From NCBI GenBank assembly GCA_020025915.1, contig JAHHRH010000068.1:1-6850 (forward strand): a stretch of DNA of 6,850 bases. The letters run 5' to 3'. Below, one piece after another: positions 6,461 through 6,850 of this stretch. The DNA comes from Sutterella sp. (GTDB lineage: Bacteria > Pseudomonadota > Gammaproteobacteria > Burkholderiales > Burkholderiaceae_F). The position numbers and the translations under genes are program-made. The number at the start of each line of letters is the position of its first letter. Positions within the stretch are counted from its first letter, which is position 1. Below the pieces are notes generated by a model that did no database searches, was not told the origin of the DNA, and saw nothing but the letters and a program-made list of their open reading frames with translations.

Positions 6461-6658
6461 CGCGATTGTCTTTATAAAAATCCGTCTAACGTCTCTAAAC
6501 ATTGACGGAATTTGTTGAAGAGATTCACTTGTGTCTCGCACAAATGAACCGCGTAAAAATTCTTTTCGGGGTCGTTCCCCTGTGGCACACCACCGGTTTA
6601 CTACCCTCTTCTATTAAATAGAAGACCCTGCCGACATACCCTATCGGCAGACCTGAAT
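6461..6658 (-). promoter_or_regulatory. Long structured 5' leader of tig
   Basis: If transcription starts after the TATAAT at 6665-6670, tig has a leader of about 198 nt. It can form successive hairpins on the minus strand: CTGCCGA/TCGGCAG (6628-6650, loop 9), CTTCTAT/ATAGAAG (6608-6624, loop 3), GGGG/CCCC (6568-6580, loop 5), and a stem of 10 bp or more with one wobble (6524-6548, loop 5). A terminator-like stem follows at 6476-6509. I do not recognise a known riboswitch family, and no SD-supported leader peptide is evident. Confidence 0.4.
6476..6509 (-). terminator. Terminator-like stem just upstream of the tig start
   Basis: On the minus strand TCCGTC (6504-6509) pairs with GACGGA (6481-6486), and next to it AATG (6500-6503) pairs with CGTT (6488-6491, one wobble), with one bulged base and an 8-nt loop. 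The stem is followed at once by TTTTT (6476-6480) and ends 15-20 nt before the tig ATG. This is the layout of an intrinsic terminator or attenuator; a competing antiterminator was not identified. Confidence 0.4.
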
Positions 6659-6664
6659 TTGTTA

Positions 6665-6670
6665 ATTATA
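6665..6670 (-). promoter_or_regulatory. Candidate tig promoter -10 box
   Basis: A perfect TATAAT on the minus strand about 200 nt upstream of tig. At 16-18 nt spacing the -35 region reads AAAACG-like, a poor match to TTGACA, so an activator or other element may be needed. One arm of a 12-bp inverted repeat covers that -35 position. Confidence 0.35.
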
Positions 6671-6761
6671 GCGGAGAAAGTTGGGATCGTTTTTCCTTAT
6701 CCGCTTGGAAAATAAGGAAAAACACGAAGAGAATCATATTTTTAGGGACTTTCTTCTTCAT
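6666..6761 (-). CDS. Possible small ORF, 31 residues, hydrophobic
   Basis: An ATG at 6759-6761 with AAGGA at 6771-6775, 9 nt upstream, opens a 31-codon frame ending in TAA at 6666-6668. The product begins MKKKVPKN, continues with a strongly hydrophobic run MILFVFFLIF (residues 9-18), and ends with a polar stretch DKEKRSQLSPL. This resembles a short signal peptide or single-membrane-segment peptide. It has no recognised family. Its stop codon overlaps the candidate tig -10 box and its codons include the 12-bp inverted repeat, so it may be a chance ORF in regulatory DNA. Confidence 0.22.
   Translation of the reverse strand: MKKKVPKNMILFVFFLIFQADKEKRSQLSPL
6689..6723. repeat. 12-bp perfect inverted repeat upstream of the tig -10 box
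   Basis: GTTTTTCCTTAT (6689-6700) and ATAAGGAAAAAC (6712-6723) are perfect inverted copies separated by 11 bp. The near arm covers the -35 position of the candidate tig promoter. T-runs lie outside the stem on the 5' side and A-runs on the 3' side, the reverse of an intrinsic terminator, so an operator for a dimeric regulator is a better guess. It does not match CIRCE. Confidence 0.5.
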
Positions 6762-6805
6762 CAAGCAACATCCTTACGTAATAGGGTGACGTTTTATGTG
6801 AACTA

Positions 6806-6825
6806 CTCGTGCCTAAAGGCACGAG
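6806..6825. repeat. Isolated hairpin near the window end
   Basis: CTCGTGCC-TAAA-GGCACGAG is a perfect 8-bp stem with a 4-nt loop. Neither strand has a U-run after it. It may mark the 3' end of a gene beyond the window or be a regulatory structure. Apart from this, the possible small ORF and the inverted repeat, I see nothing else in 6671-6850. Confidence 0.4.
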
Positions 6826-6850
6826 CTTGCAAAACAACAAACTAAACCGG

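Noticed and set aside
6461..6541. 27-residue N-terminal extension of trigger factor from a GTG
   Set aside because: It has no family counterpart, no ribosome-binding site, and covers a structured terminator-like leader.
6744..6767. Possible sigma-32 promoter for tig, CTTGATG then CCCTAAA
   Set aside because: Only the first half of each box matches and the 11-nt spacing is at the lower limit; it is far weaker than the lon promoter.

Overview
The window is a compact housekeeping segment from a betaproteobacterium. All clear genes lie on the minus strand and read from high to low coordinates: tig (trigger factor), clpP, clpX, lon, then tRNA-Val(UAC) and two tRNA-Asp(GUC) genes, the last cut by the window edge. 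From general knowledge, the order tig-clpP-clpX-lon followed by tRNA-Val and tRNA-Asp is typical of Burkholderiales. The moderate GC content and the divergence of the proteins would fit a host-associated group such as Sutterellaceae, but that genus-level placement is inference.

Region by region. 6461-6850 has no confirmed gene: it holds an isolated hairpin, a possible 31-residue ORF, a 12-bp inverted repeat next to a TATAAT box, and a structured leader of about 200 nt ahead of tig, ending in a terminator-like stem just before the start codon. 5135-6460 is tig. 4918-5134 carries two hairpins, one of them a good terminator, and a weak clpP promoter. 4318-4917 is clpP, apparently made without a propeptide. 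The 59-nt clpP-clpX gap contains a hairpin with a short U run. 3029-4258 is clpX. The 86-nt gap before lon holds a near-perfect heat-shock (sigma-32 type) promoter built into a perfect hairpin. 495-2942 is lon, with a TTG start. 331-494 holds the lon 3' hairpin, two phased A-tracts and a promoter for the tRNA cluster. 1-330 holds the tRNAs.

How the genes work together: trigger factor binds nascent chains at the ribosome exit; ClpX unfolds tagged or damaged proteins and feeds them to the ClpP barrel; Lon is an independent ATP-dependent protease. The control signals suggest separately adjustable units: tig ends at its own terminator, clpPX starts afresh, lon is boosted by heat shock, and the tRNAs have their own promoter.

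I see no mobile element, CRISPR array, defence system or obvious new enzymatic system. The most interesting signals are regulatory: the lon promoter/hairpin overlap, the tig leader, the palindromic element upstream of tig, and substitutions in two functional loops of ClpX.
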